A stretch of 11,571 bases of DNA from the NCBI GenBank assembly GCA_026389955.1, contig JAPLGY010000213.1, forward strand, positions 1 through 11,571, given 5' to 3'. The notes under the pieces were generated by a model. It saw nothing but the letters and a program-made list of their open reading frames with translations, was not told the origin of the DNA and made no database searches. This DNA comes from Caldilinea sp. (lineage in GTDB: Bacteria > Chloroflexota > Anaerolineae > Caldilineales > Caldilineaceae). The translations under genes were made by a program, and so were the position numbers. Positions 1 through 6,602 of the stretch are shown in pieces (the stretch's first letter is position 1; every line of letters begins with the position of its first letter).

Positions 1-428
1 ATCGGGTGCGTCAGCCTGGGATTGTGATTGCTGCAGCAGGGACCAGCGACCTGCCGGTGGTAGAAGAAGCGACGTTGACCGCCAATCTGATGGGGCATGC
101 TGTAGCACGGGTGGTGGATGTCGGAGTGGCAGGGTTACACCGGCTGCTGCCCCATCTTTCTACCCTGCAGCGGGCGAATGTGGTGGTTGTGGTGGCAGGG
201 ATGGAGGGGGCGCTGGCCAGCGTGGTGGGAGGGCTGACCGATGCGCCGGTGATCGCGGTGCCGACCTCGGTGGGGTACGGCGCGCATTTTGGCGGGCTGG
301 CGGCGCTGCTGGCGATGTTGAACAGCTGTGCCTCTGGGGTCTCTGTCGTCAACATCGACAACGGCTACGGTGCTGGCCATCTGGCTGCGTTGATCAACAG
401 CCGGATCGTCGGGGCCGGATTGTCATAA
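1..428 (+). CDS. larB: LarB, nickel-pincer cofactor carboxylase (3' part)
   Basis: LarB carboxylates the pyridinium ring of nicotinic acid adenine dinucleotide and releases AMP. This is the first committed step of nickel-pincer nucleotide synthesis in the cytoplasm. Only the C-terminal half (about 142 codons) is present; the frame enters from the left edge at base 3, so the start is outside the window. What is visible is the PurE-like domain of the family: [12 protein letters not shown] near the beginning, [11 protein letters not shown], the very conserved [35 protein letters not shown] and [10 protein letters not shown]. The glycine-rich AGTSD and AGMEGA segments separate LarB from ordinary PurE. 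The stop TAA is followed by larE 52 bases later on the same strand, with larC next, giving the usual larB-larE-larC grouping. Identification is firm; the incomplete N-terminus is only a window effect. Confidence 0.93.
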   Translation, partial: RVRQPGIVIAAAGTSDLPVVEEATLTANLMGHAVARVVDVGVAGLHRLLPHLSTLQRANVVVVVAGMEGALASVVGGLTDAPVIAVPTSVGYGAHFGGLAALLAMLNSCASGVSVVNIDNGYGAGHLAALINSRIVGAGLS

Positions 429-480
429 AAATTGAACCGGCCAGGCTTTGGCCACAGGGAAAGGAAAGACGAAGAGGAAC

Positions 481-1356
481 GTGGAACCGAAACAAAGAGA
501 ACTGCAAGCCACAGCGGGCGCAGCGCTGGAGGGTGTGGCCAAGCTGGCTGCCTTGCGTCTGTGTCTGCGTCAGCTGGGCTCGGTCTTGGTAGCCTATTCG
601 GGGGGCGTAGACAGTGCACTGGTGATGGCGGTGGCCCATGCCGAGTTGGGAGAGCGCATGCTGGCCTGTATTGGGATGTCTCCATCCTACCCGCAGCGCG
701 AACTGCGCGATGCAGTGGCGTTGGCGGAGCGCCTGGGGGCCCCTTACCGGGTTGTTGCCACGAACGAATACTTGGACCCCAACTATGCGGCCAATCCAGT
801 CGATCGCTGTTACTTTTGCAAATCTGAGCTGCACGACCAGCTGCATCTGCTGGCTGCAGCCGAGGGGTGGAACGCCATTGTAGACGGCACCAATGCCAGT
901 GATCTGGGCGACTATCGGCCGGGAATGCAGGCTGCGCGCGAGCGGGGGGTGCGTTCGCCGCTGTTGGAGGTGGGCATCACCAAAAGTGAAGTGCGGGCGA
1001 TCGCCCAGCAGTTGGGGCTGCCGGTGTGGGACAAACCGGCGATGGCCTGTCTGTCGTCGCGGGTTCCCCAGGGCACGCCGATCACCCCTGCGTTGTTGCG
1101 CCAGATTGAGGCGGCAGAGGATGTGCTGGTCGCACACGGATTCCGCCAGTTTCGGGTGCGCCATCACGGGGAGATCGCGCGGATCGAGCTGCCTGTGGAA
1201 GATCTGGCGCAGGCAGCGGCGATGCAGGCGGATCTGGTTGCCGGCGTCCAGGCTGCGGGCTATCGGTTTGTGACGCTGGATCTGGCGGGCTTTCGCAGCG
1301 GATCGTTAGAGCAAGCCAAGGCGGTCATCCGTCTGGAAGAGCTTGCAGTGGTATGA
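481..1356 (+). CDS. larE: LarE, ATP-dependent sulfur insertase, [4Fe-4S] type
   Basis: LarE adenylates the carboxylates of the LarB product and converts them to thiocarboxylates. An N-terminal PP-loop ATP pyrophosphatase motif SGGVDS lies at residues 40-45 and is followed by DGTNASDLGDYRPGM, typical of the family. The C-terminal half has RVRHHGEIARIELP and the GYRFVTLDLAGFRSG signature. A CxxC pair (C110, C113 in DRCYFCK) and a third cysteine (C190 in ACLSSR) match the three cluster ligands known in [4Fe-4S]-type LarE such as that of Thermotoga maritima. The Lactiplantibacillus enzyme instead sacrifices a single cysteine. I chose the GTG at 481 (291 aa) because purine-rich AAGGAAAG and AGAGGAA precede it. 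An in-frame TTG at 448 would add 11 residues but has little ribosome binding site. The stop overlaps the larC start by four bases (ATGA), implying translational coupling. Confidence 0.92.
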   Translation: MEPKQRELQATAGAALEGVAKLAALRLCLRQLGSVLVAYSGGVDSALVMAVAHAELGERMLACIGMSPSYPQRELRDAVALAERLGAPYRVVATNEYLDPNYAANPVDRCYFCKSELHDQLHLLAAAEGWNAIVDGTNASDLGDYRPGMQAARERGVRSPLLEVGITKSEVRAIAQQLGLPVWDKPAMACLSSRVPQGTPITPALLRQIEAAEDVLVAHGFRQFRVRHHGEIARIELPVEDLAQAAAMQADLVAGVQAAGYRFVTLDLAGFRSGSLEQAKAVIRLEELAVV

Positions 1357-2546
1357 GTCCGTTCTGGGTCGGCCATTTGGATCTGCCATCGGGGGTTTCG
1401 GGAGACATGCTGCTGGGCTGTCTGGTCGATGCGGGCTGGCCGGTCGAGCAGCTGGTTGCCACGGTGCAGGCGCTGCATCTGCCAGCAGGAAGCTGGTCGG
1501 TGCATGCGGAGCAGGTGGTGCGCGGCCCGATCGCAGCGACCTGGGTGCAGGTCTCTGCGACCGAAGTGTCTGTGCACCGCCACCTGCGGGAGATCGAGGC
1601 CTTGCTGGCGGGGGCGGAGCTGCCGCCAACTGTGAAGCAGCGAGCGGGCGCCGTCTTTGCACGTCTGGCGGCTGCCGAGGCCAAGGTTCATGGGGTAGGG
1701 ATCGAGGAGATTCATTTCCATGAAGTGGGGGCCATCGACGCGATCGTCGATGTGGTGGGGGTCTGTGCGGGGCTGGAGGCCCTAGGGGTAGTTGCACTTT
1801 CTGCCGGTGCGCTGCCGCTGGGCGGCGGCTGGGTCAACAGCGCACACGGCCGGCTCCCCCTGCCGGCGCCAGCCACCCTCGAACTGCTGGCTGCAGCGGG
1901 GGCGCCGGTCTGTCCTGCGCCTGGCCCTGGAGAACTGGTGACCCCGACCGGGGCTGCCCTGGTCTGCACCCTGGCCGAATTTGGCCAGCAGCCGATGGTA
2001 TTGCAGCGGGTCGGCAGCGGGGCTGGCCAGAAAGAATTTGCCTGGCCCAACGTAGCTCGTCTGTGGTTGGGAAAGAAGCTTGAGTCCTCTGCGGAGAAGC
2101 TGCCCCAGCTGGTCAAGCTGGAGACCAATATCGACGACATGAACCCCGAATTGTACGGGCCTTTGACCCAGCGGCTGCTCGATGCAGGGGCTGTGGATGT
2201 CTGGCTGACCCCGGTCTATATGAAAAAGGGGCGCCCGGGCGTGCTGGTCACTCTGTTGGCCTCCCCGGTGCTGGAGGGAACGCTGGCCAGAATGTTGCTG
2301 GCCGAGACGACCACGCTGGGGGTGCGGGTGAGCGGTGTACGTCGTCACGAGGCGGAACGCAGCCAGGCAAGCGTTGTAACCCCGTACGGGGCTGTGCGGG
2401 TCAAGCTCAAATGGGTGGACGGCGAGCTTTGTGGGGCCAAGCCTGAGTTTGCAGACTGCCTGCGCCTGGCCGAGGAACAGGGCCTGCCGCTGCGCCGGGT
2501 CGAGGCGGCGGCTGCGGCGGCTGCACAGCAGCTGCTTCAGGCGTGA
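1353..2546 (+). CDS. larC: LarC, CTP-dependent nickel insertion protein
   Basis: LarC is the cyclometallase that inserts Ni(II) into the dithiocarboxylated pincer nucleotide in a CTP-dependent reaction, completing the lactate racemase cofactor. The protein has 397 residues, full length for a fused LarC. Visible signatures are HLDLPSGVSGDMLLG at 8-22, AEAKVHG at 108-114, IHFHEVGAIDAIVDVVG at 120-136, GRLPLPAPATLELL at 166-179, TPTGAALV near 197-204, ETNIDDMNPE at 257-266 and MKKGRPG at 290-296. In Lactiplantibacillus plantarum the protein is made from larC1 and larC2 by a programmed frameshift; here a single uninterrupted frame covers both parts. The ATG lies inside the larE stop (ATGA), so larC is probably translated by coupling. 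The last 15 or so residues are alanine-rich, following RRVEAAA. No clear intrinsic terminator with a T-run is seen on this strand before 2633. Confidence 0.94.
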   Translation: MSPFWVGHLDLPSGVSGDMLLGCLVDAGWPVEQLVATVQALHLPAGSWSVHAEQVVRGPIAATWVQVSATEVSVHRHLREIEALLAGAELPPTVKQRAGAVFARLAAAEAKVHGVGIEEIHFHEVGAIDAIVDVVGVCAGLEALGVVALSAGALPLGGGWVNSAHGRLPLPAPATLELLAAAGAPVCPAPGPGELVTPTGAALVCTLAEFGQQPMVLQRVGSGAGQKEFAWPNVARLWLGKKLESSAEKLPQLVKLETNIDDMNPELYGPLTQRLLDAGAVDVWLTPVYMKKGRPGVLVTLLASPVLEGTLARMLLAETTTLGVRVSGVRRHEAERSQASVVTPYGAVRVKLKWVDGELCGAKPEFADCLRLAEEQGLPLRRVEAAAAAAAQQLLQA

Positions 2547-2632
2547 CAGGCGCCTGGCCGTCTCCTGCACCCACAACAACCAAACTGCTGCTCGGCGGGA
2601 AGCGCCCCTCTCTTCTCGCGCACACAAAACGC

Positions 2633-2658
2633 TCTCCCCACGCCTGAGCGTGGGGAGA
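2633..2658 (-). terminator. Perfect 11-bp hairpin, terminator of the cysteine-rich gene
   Basis: The arms at 2633-2643 (TCTCCCCACGC) and 2648-2658 (GCGTGGGGAGA) are exact reverse complements around a four-base loop, CTGA. On the - strand the stem starts five bases after the TGA of the small gene and is followed by GCGTTTTGTG, a short T-run. This fits an intrinsic terminator. On the + strand no T-run follows, but the stem could still stabilise the 3' end of the converging lar transcript. Confidence 0.75.
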
Positions 2659-2663
2659 AAAGA

Positions 2664-2915
2664 TCAGACCGCGACGCCGGTCAGCCAGACAATTTCCATC
2701 CCCTCTTCCTCTGCCAGCACAACACACTCCCGGCAGAGCACCACATAGTTGGGAAAAGGATCCCCTTGGGGCCGCAACGTCGTGCATAACCCCAATGCAA
2801 CTGTCGGTTTCCCGCACACACACCGGGCTTCGATGTCTCCGTGCACTGCTTGAATCCGGTCGATGCCGCGCCGCCGGTTGCGGCGACAACGGCGCAAATA
2901 GCCAGCTGATGACAT
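2664..2915 (-). CDS. Small cysteine-rich protein, possibly zinc-binding, unknown function
   Basis: I do not recognise this 83-residue protein. It has a basic N-terminus (LRRCRRNRRR, residues 7-16) and then a cysteine set arranged as CVC (C32, C34), C44 and CREC (C61, C64). A hydrophobic and acidic tail ends in EIVWLTGVAV. The CxC...C...CxxC spacing resembles a compact zinc ribbon, but no family is assigned. Support that the gene is real comes from its surroundings: a TAGACA-17-TAGAAT promoter about 60 bases upstream and a perfect hairpin just after the stop. It converges on larC. The start is the weak point, since no good Shine-Dalgarno lies before the ATG at 2915. A GTG 23 codons in, just before the CVC motif, is an alternative that would drop the arginine-rich part. 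Read-through from etfA on the same strand is possible. Confidence 0.6.
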   Translation of the reverse strand: MSSAGYLRRCRRNRRRGIDRIQAVHGDIEARCVCGKPTVALGLCTTLRPQGDPFPNYVVLCRECVVLAEEEGMEIVWLTGVAV

Positions 2916-2974
2916 TGGAGAGAATAGGCATCGCCTTTCTGCTGCCTCGCAGCTTTATGGGTTTGTCACTCTCC

Positions 2975-3003
2975 ATTCTACTCCGCATCTGGCCAGCTGT
3001 CTA
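2975..3003 (-). promoter_or_regulatory. Sigma70-like promoter for the cysteine-rich gene
   Basis: Read on the - strand, a TAGACA -35 box (2998-3003) is followed by a 17-base spacer and a TAGAAT -10 box (2975-2980). Each box matches the consensus at five of six positions with ideal spacing. Transcription would begin near 2968, leaving a leader of about 50 bases before the ATG at 2915. It sits between the etfA stop and the small gene, where an independent promoter makes sense. Confidence 0.55.
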
Positions 3004-3030
3004 GGGACATCCGACCCTCGTCTGGCCGTG

Positions 3031-3053
3031 AAAAAGGGACATCTCAGCGCCCC
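3031..3053 (-). terminator. Possible weak terminator at the etfA 3' end
   Basis: On the - strand GGGGC (3049-3053) can pair with GTCCC (3036-3040) across an eight-base loop, and TTTTT (3031-3035) follows directly. The stem is only five pairs including one G-U, and it spans the etfA stop codon. It may terminate etfBA partially, but read-through to the next gene is likely. Confidence 0.35.
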
Positions 3054-3862
3054 AGCCGCTTTTTGAGCTCGGCCGTCAGGGCCGGCAGCACCTGGAAAAG
3101 GTCGCCGGCAACGCCGTAGTGCGCCTTTTCAAAGATCGGCGCAGCTTTGTCTGGGTTGATCGCGACGATCCGTTTGCTCCCCCCCATGCCGGCCAGGTGC
3201 TGGATCGCCCCGCTGATCCCGGCAGCAATGTAGAGGTCGGGTTTGACAGTTCTGCCCGTTTGCCCGACCTGGTGTTTGTAGGGGATGTAGCCGGCGTCTA
3301 CAGCAGCTCGGCTGGCACCGACCGCTGCACCGAGCACGCCAGCCAGCTCGGCCACCAACGCAAAGCCCTGGCGGGGGTTTTGCGCGACCCCGCGGCCGCC
3401 AGAGACAATGATGGCGGCGTCGGCCAGGCTGACCTCGCCGTGGTCGGTGCTCCGGGTCGCCAGCAGCTGCTCGCACAGATCGGCTTCGGCCAGCCCTGGG
3501 TCGAGCACGACGACGGGGCTGGCCGAAGAGCAGGTTTCTGGAAATGGGAACGAGCGCGGGCGTATGCTGGCCACCTGAACCGCGCTGGTAAAGGTGACAT
3601 CCACCAACAGGTTGTTGGAATAAATCGAGCGCACGGCCACCAGCCGACCTGTTTCCACACCCAGGTCGACCGCAACCAGTGCCAGCACGCGGTCGGCACC
3701 GTAGACACGGGCCGCTTCAGCGGCCGTCGAATCCGCGCCGACAACGGCGGCTACGACCGGCACGCCGAGCTGCCCGGCGATCTCTTGGGCCTTGCCCAAC
3801 ACTTCACAAGAGCTGGCTACCAGGCCGCTCTGATTTTGTTCGATCCAAACCAGGACAGACAT
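3044..3862 (-). CDS. etfA: Electron transfer flavoprotein alpha subunit, shortened N-terminal domain
   Basis: EtfA pairs with EtfB and carries the FAD that passes electrons between flavin dehydrogenases and the quinone pool or other acceptors. The C-terminal FAD domain is complete: VSGGRGV at 153-159, [11 protein letters not shown] at 182-192, [11 protein letters not shown] at 198-208, [12 protein letters not shown] at 215-226, [16 protein letters not shown] at 229-244 and [10 protein letters not shown] at 253-262. The protein is only 272 residues, whereas the family usually has about 310-330. The shortfall lies in the first domain: after [12 protein letters not shown] (51-62) the sequence jumps to [17 protein letters not shown]. 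This omits the strand-helix stretch that normally holds the GATxxGRDLAPR-like segment. The frame is intact across this point, so it is an in-frame deletion or a real family variant. The ATG at 3862 follows AGGGGGAAAG, 10 bases after the etfB stop. Confidence 0.9.
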   Translation of the reverse strand: MSVLVWIEQNQSGLVASSCEVLGKAQEIAGQLGVPVVAAVVGADSTAAEAARVYGADRVLALVAVDLGVETGRLVAVRSIYSNNLLVDVTFTSAVQVASIRPRSFPFPETCSSASPVVVLDPGLAEADLCEQLLATRSTDHGEVSLADAAIIVSGGRGVAQNPRQGFALVAELAGVLGAAVGASRAAVDAGYIPYKHQVGQTGRTVKPDLYIAAGISGAIQHLAGMGGSKRIVAINPDKAAPIFEKAHYGVAGDLFQVLPALTAELKKRLGR

Positions 3863-3872
3863 CGCTTTCCCC

Positions 3873-4649
3873 CTAAATCACTTTCTCGGCCAGCAGGAGA
3901 TCGACCAGCCTGGCGGCCTGTTCGGCGGCCGAGGCACCTTCGATCCAGTGGCAGCTCTGTGGACGTTTTTCCGGTTTGCGCAGGTTGCGCCACTGGGTGC
4001 GGGCGCTTTCGGCAGCGACGCCGAGGCTGGCCGCAGAGACCACGGGAATGGTGGCCTTGTTGGCTTTGCGAATCCCGATAAAACTGGGATAGCGGGGTTC
4101 GTTGATCTCCTTGTTGACGCTCAGAACTGCAGGAAGGGGCAGACGAATCCTTTCTTGCGCGCCTTCGATCAGCCGTTCTACGGTGATCTGGTTGTCGGCA
4201 ATCTCGACAATCTGGCAGACGGCACTGACCAGAGGCCAGTCCAGGTGTGCTGCCACGCCGGCTGCAACGGCACCGCTGTTGTCGTCGACGCTCTGGCGGC
4301 CAGTCAAGACCAGATCGGCCCCTTCAGCCTGCACGGCAGCCGCCAAGACAGAGGCCGTCGTCCACAGATCGCCGCCCTGCAGCCCACGGCTGTCGACCAG
4401 CGTCGCTGCCCCCACACCCATGGCCAGCGCATGTTTGAGCACGTCGACGGCGCTGGGCTGCCCTAGGCTGATCGCCACCGAAGTGGCGCCGTAGCGTTCG
4501 CCCAGGAGGATCGCCTCCTCGGCGGCAAATTCATCCCACGGGTTGATGACCAGGGTCGCCTTGATCTGGCCACTGCGCACATCCTCGGCTGCCACCCTGG
4601 ACAGTTCGGCTGTGTCTGGCGTCTGTTTGACGAGAACAGCAATTTTCAC
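3873..4649 (-). CDS. etfB: Electron transfer flavoprotein beta subunit
   Basis: EtfB forms the soluble heterodimer with EtfA and binds a nucleotide (AMP or, in bifurcating forms, a second FAD). The protein starts [15 protein letters not shown], typical of the family. It contains [19 protein letters not shown] (36-54), [13 protein letters not shown] (73-85), a nucleotide-loop region [20 protein letters not shown] (112-131) and the signature [17 protein letters not shown] (182-198). The loop reads SVDDNSGAV where many homologues have xxDGDTGQV, so whether it binds AMP or FAD cannot be judged by eye. The frame extends to an ATG at 4685, but I chose the GTG at 4649 (258 aa). A strong AGGAGGG lies seven bases before it, and the protein then begins where homologues begin. 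It leads the etfB-etfA pair. No acyl-CoA dehydrogenase or other ETF partner is in view. Confidence 0.92.
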   Translation of the reverse strand: MKIAVLVKQTPDTAELSRVAAEDVRSGQIKATLVINPWDEFAAEEAILLGERYGATSVAISLGQPSAVDVLKHALAMGVGAATLVDSRGLQGGDLWTTASVLAAAVQAEGADLVLTGRQSVDDNSGAVAAGVAAHLDWPLVSAVCQIVEIADNQITVERLIEGAQERIRLPLPAVLSVNKEINEPRYPSFIGIRKANKATIPVVSAASLGVAAESARTQWRNLRKPEKRPQSCHWIEGASAAEQAARLVDLLLAEKVI

Positions 4650-4656
4650 GTGTTTG

Positions 4657-4663
4657 CCCTCCT
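4657..4663 (-). promoter_or_regulatory. Ribosome binding site fixing the etfB start
   Basis: AGGAGGG on the - strand lies seven bases before the GTG at 4649. This strong site decides for that GTG over the upstream in-frame ATG at 4685. Confidence 0.8.
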
Positions 4664-4734
4664 GTAGTTTTTGAAAAGGGATCAAGACGGCGGCTGCCGG
4701 TCTGCTTCAGCACAGAACGGCACTCGGTCGCAAC

Positions 4735-4764
4735 AAAAAAGGTGAAAACGTCTTTGTTTTCACC
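4735..4764 (-). terminator. Strong intrinsic terminator of the envelope operon
   Basis: On the - strand GGTGAAAAC (4756-4764) pairs perfectly with GTTTTCACC (4741-4749) around a six-base loop, followed at once by TTTTTT (4735-4740). It lies about 120 bases beyond the glycosyltransferase stop and about 85 bases before the etfB GTG. It therefore separates the envelope operon from etfBA, which must have its own promoter or depend on read-through. I see no convincing -35/-10 pair in the gap. Confidence 0.88.
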
Positions 4765-4883
4765 CCGAGAGAAGCAGGGTTCAGGAGTTCACGACGCTGT
4801 CTCACACGAAGGCGCAAAGCAAGCGTTCTTCGCGCAAGATTCGTGAAGTGCTGGGATGGGCTTCTCCACAGCCGACCATGATA

Positions 4884-5681
4884 CTACAGGTCGTGCGGAT
4901 CGGCAAAGCGCGCGCCCGGGGCCGCCACGGCGTAGAGGCCGGCGCGACCGTTGCGCCGAATTTTGAGCAGCTCGCGCACCATGTTGAGGGTGTCCTGCAC
5001 CGGGCGAACCCGGCTATCGCTCTGATAGTACCAGTGGATGGGCACCTCGATCAGCCGGATGCCGTGCTGGCGAGCGATGTAGAGCACTTCGACGTCGAAT
5101 CCCCAGCCGTCGATGCGTTGCAGCGGAAACACGCGGGTGGCAGCGGCTCCTGTAAACATTTTGAATCCACACTGGGTGTCCTGGATGCCGGGCACGGCCA
5201 GCAGCCTCACCAGAAGATTGAAGACCCGGCCCATGATGTGTCGGTAGATGGGTTCGTGGTAGCGCACCGCACCCGGCAGTTCTCGGCTGGCGATGGCGAC
5301 CCCGAAGGTGCCTTCTGCGTGGACAGGTGGCAGAAACTTGGCCACCTCCGCAATCGGCATGGCCAGATCGGCGTCGCAGACGAACCGGTATTCGCCGCGC
5401 GCGACCAGCATCCCTCTTTTGACAGCAGCCCCCTTTCCCGGGCTGCTGTGCAGCAGGGTCAGCTGGATGTGCGGGCAGGTCGGCTGGTGTTCGGCAATAA
5501 ACGACTCGACCACAGCGGTTGTGGCGTCGGTCGACCCATTCTCGACGATGAGAATTTCGCTGATGTAAGGCTGCTCTTGTAAATAGGCGACAATTTTTTG
5601 CAACGAGGGTGGCAGACGGCGTTCTTCGTTGTAGGCAGGTATCACAATACTCAAAAAGACCGTCTGGCTGGAATCGCTCAC
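4884..5681 (-). CDS. Family 2 glycosyltransferase, polyprenyl-phosphate glycosyltransferase type
   Basis: This is probably a cytosolic GT-A fold enzyme that moves a sugar from a nucleotide-sugar to a polyprenyl phosphate, supplying envelope glycan assembly. Motifs in order are SIVIPAYNEERRLPPSL at 11-27, VENGSTDAT at 46-54, GKGAAVKRGM at 82-91, CDADLAMP at 102-109 (the DxD-like metal and nucleotide-sugar site), DTQCGFKMF at 168-176 and DGWGFDVEVLY at 191-201. The last two resemble the Alg5/DPG synthase branch of GT2. No membrane helix is evident, unlike the DPM1-GtrA fusions. I chose the GTG at 5681 (265 aa) because AAGGA ends seven bases before it; a TTG at 5687 would add two residues. It is the last gene of the operon, 24 bases after the membrane protein stop and followed by a strong terminator. 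The sugar and lipid are unknown. Confidence 0.85.
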   Translation of the reverse strand: MSDSSQTVFLSIVIPAYNEERRLPPSLQKIVAYLQEQPYISEILIVENGSTDATTAVVESFIAEHQPTCPHIQLTLLHSSPGKGAAVKRGMLVARGEYRFVCDADLAMPIAEVAKFLPPVHAEGTFGVAIASRELPGAVRYHEPIYRHIMGRVFNLLVRLLAVPGIQDTQCGFKMFTGAAATRVFPLQRIDGWGFDVEVLYIARQHGIRLIEVPIHWYYQSDSRVRPVQDTLNMVRELLKIRRNGRAGLYAVAAPGARFADPHDL

Positions 5682-5705
5682 ACCCAAATCCTTACCTTGA
5701 TTCGT

Positions 5706-6602
5706 TTATGTGATCAGGTTCACGAGCGCCAGCAGCAAAAACAGCTGCACGACAATGGCACCGCCCCACAACATGTGGGCCCCGATCCGTTGACCCTGTC
5801 TTGCCAGCCAGAGCCCGCCTGCTGCATTGACGATCCAGGCCAGCAGACCGATGGCCAGCAGGCGAAAGAGCGCGCTTTTGGAGCGAATCTCTTCTGGTAG
5901 CCCTCGACTATTGTAGCGAACAGCCAAAACATCGGGCAAATCAGGGAAACGGATCGTCAACACGGCAAAGAGCAGCAGCACACCGGCCAACCCCAACAGC
6001 AGCAGCCAGGCCCCCTGCCGATCCTCGGCAAGGAGACGGGTCAGCCAGTTGCGTTGGACCCGTTGGGCTTCCACGATCTGGGTGGCCCCCAACGGGTAAC
6101 GGCTCTGCAGGGCTGCGACAAAACCCTCTGGGTCGACGGGGGAAAGTGCGTAGACGCCGGTAGTTGTCCGCAGCACAAGGCATTCGCTGGGCGTTTGCGT
6201 GGCGCAGAGGTTGACCGCATCAGGGGCAGTCTGGTCAGCCAACGCCAGAAAGGGCAAAGGCCAGCGATGCAAAACCTCCCTTTTCTCTGTCTCCAGCGCT
6301 GCACCAGCCAGTTCAACTGCCTGTACCCCTTGGGTTGGAATCACCTGCTGCAGATGTGCCCAGCGGAGCGTAATGGCGTTGCGGTCGATCCAGTATTCGA
6401 GTGTGAAGGCTGCCCAGGTCCGGTAGAAGAGCACGATCAGCACCGGTACGCTGGCGACTACGCCCAGAAAGAGGAGAAACTGCAGCCAGTCGATCGGGCG
6501 GCGCAGCGCCCAGACGATTGCCAGCAGGTCGATCAGGACAAGCCAAAGGAGGGCGGCAACCCCCTCCCACCGCTCAGGCGCCGGTTTGGCGGCGAAAATC
6601 AC
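5706..6602 (-). CDS. Five-helix membrane protein with PH-like domain, unknown function
   Basis: This 298-residue protein has hydrophobic segments at about 15-33, 39-60, 197-217, 245-266 and 276-296. Between the second and third lies a soluble stretch (about 62-170) reading FTLEYWIDRNAITLRWAHLQ and later LVLRTTTGVYALSPVDPEGFVAAL. This is the pattern of bacterial PH-like membrane proteins. The region LPDVLAVRYNSRGLPEEIRSK at 222-242 resembles DUF1648-type segments, where a short LPDxxxVxxNxxG motif precedes helices. No catalytic motif is visible and I assign no function. The start is the GTG at 6602, overlapping the surE stop as GTGA, with AGGAGG six bases upstream. It is thus translationally coupled to surE and followed after 24 bases by the glycosyltransferase. 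An in-frame start 14 codons further upstream would lie inside surE and is not needed. Confidence 0.75.
   Translation of the reverse strand: MIFAAKPAPERWEGVAALLWLVLIDLLAIVWALRRPIDWLQFLLFLGVVASVPVLIVLFYRTWAAFTLEYWIDRNAITLRWAHLQQVIPTQGVQAVELAGAALETEKREVLHRWPLPFLALADQTAPDAVNLCATQTPSECLVLRTTTGVYALSPVDPEGFVAALQSRYPLGATQIVEAQRVQRNWLTRLLAEDRQGAWLLLLGLAGVLLLFAVLTIRFPDLPDVLAVRYNSRGLPEEIRSKSALFRLLAIGLLAWIVNAAGGLWLARQGQRIGAHMLWGGAIVVQLFLLLALVNLIT

Noticed and set aside
448..480. TTG at 448 as larE start
   Set aside because: Weak ribosome binding site and an added lysine-rich head not expected in LarE; the GTG at 481 is preferred, though the TTG cannot be excluded.
394..1167. Long open frame on the - strand opposite larB/larE
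   Set aside because: It is the complement of strongly recognised larE codons; composition (R, H, Q rich) is that of a shadow frame and no family motif is seen.
1353..2546. Programmed frameshift in larC as in Lactiplantibacillus
   Set aside because: The gene is one uninterrupted frame containing both N- and C-terminal LarC motifs, so no frameshift is required.
3003..3043. GGGACAT copies as insertion-sequence ends
   Set aside because: They are direct, not inverted, and no transposase fragment lies nearby.
3119..4081. Long + strand frame opposite etfA and etfB
   Set aside because: Both etf genes are recognised on the - strand with good ribosome binding sites; the + frame has no coherent domain and spans two genes.
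4805..4845. CACGAA...TTCGTG inverted repeat after the glycosyltransferase gene
   Set aside because: Only six pairs with a 29-base loop and no T-run; the real terminator is the hairpin at 4741-4764.
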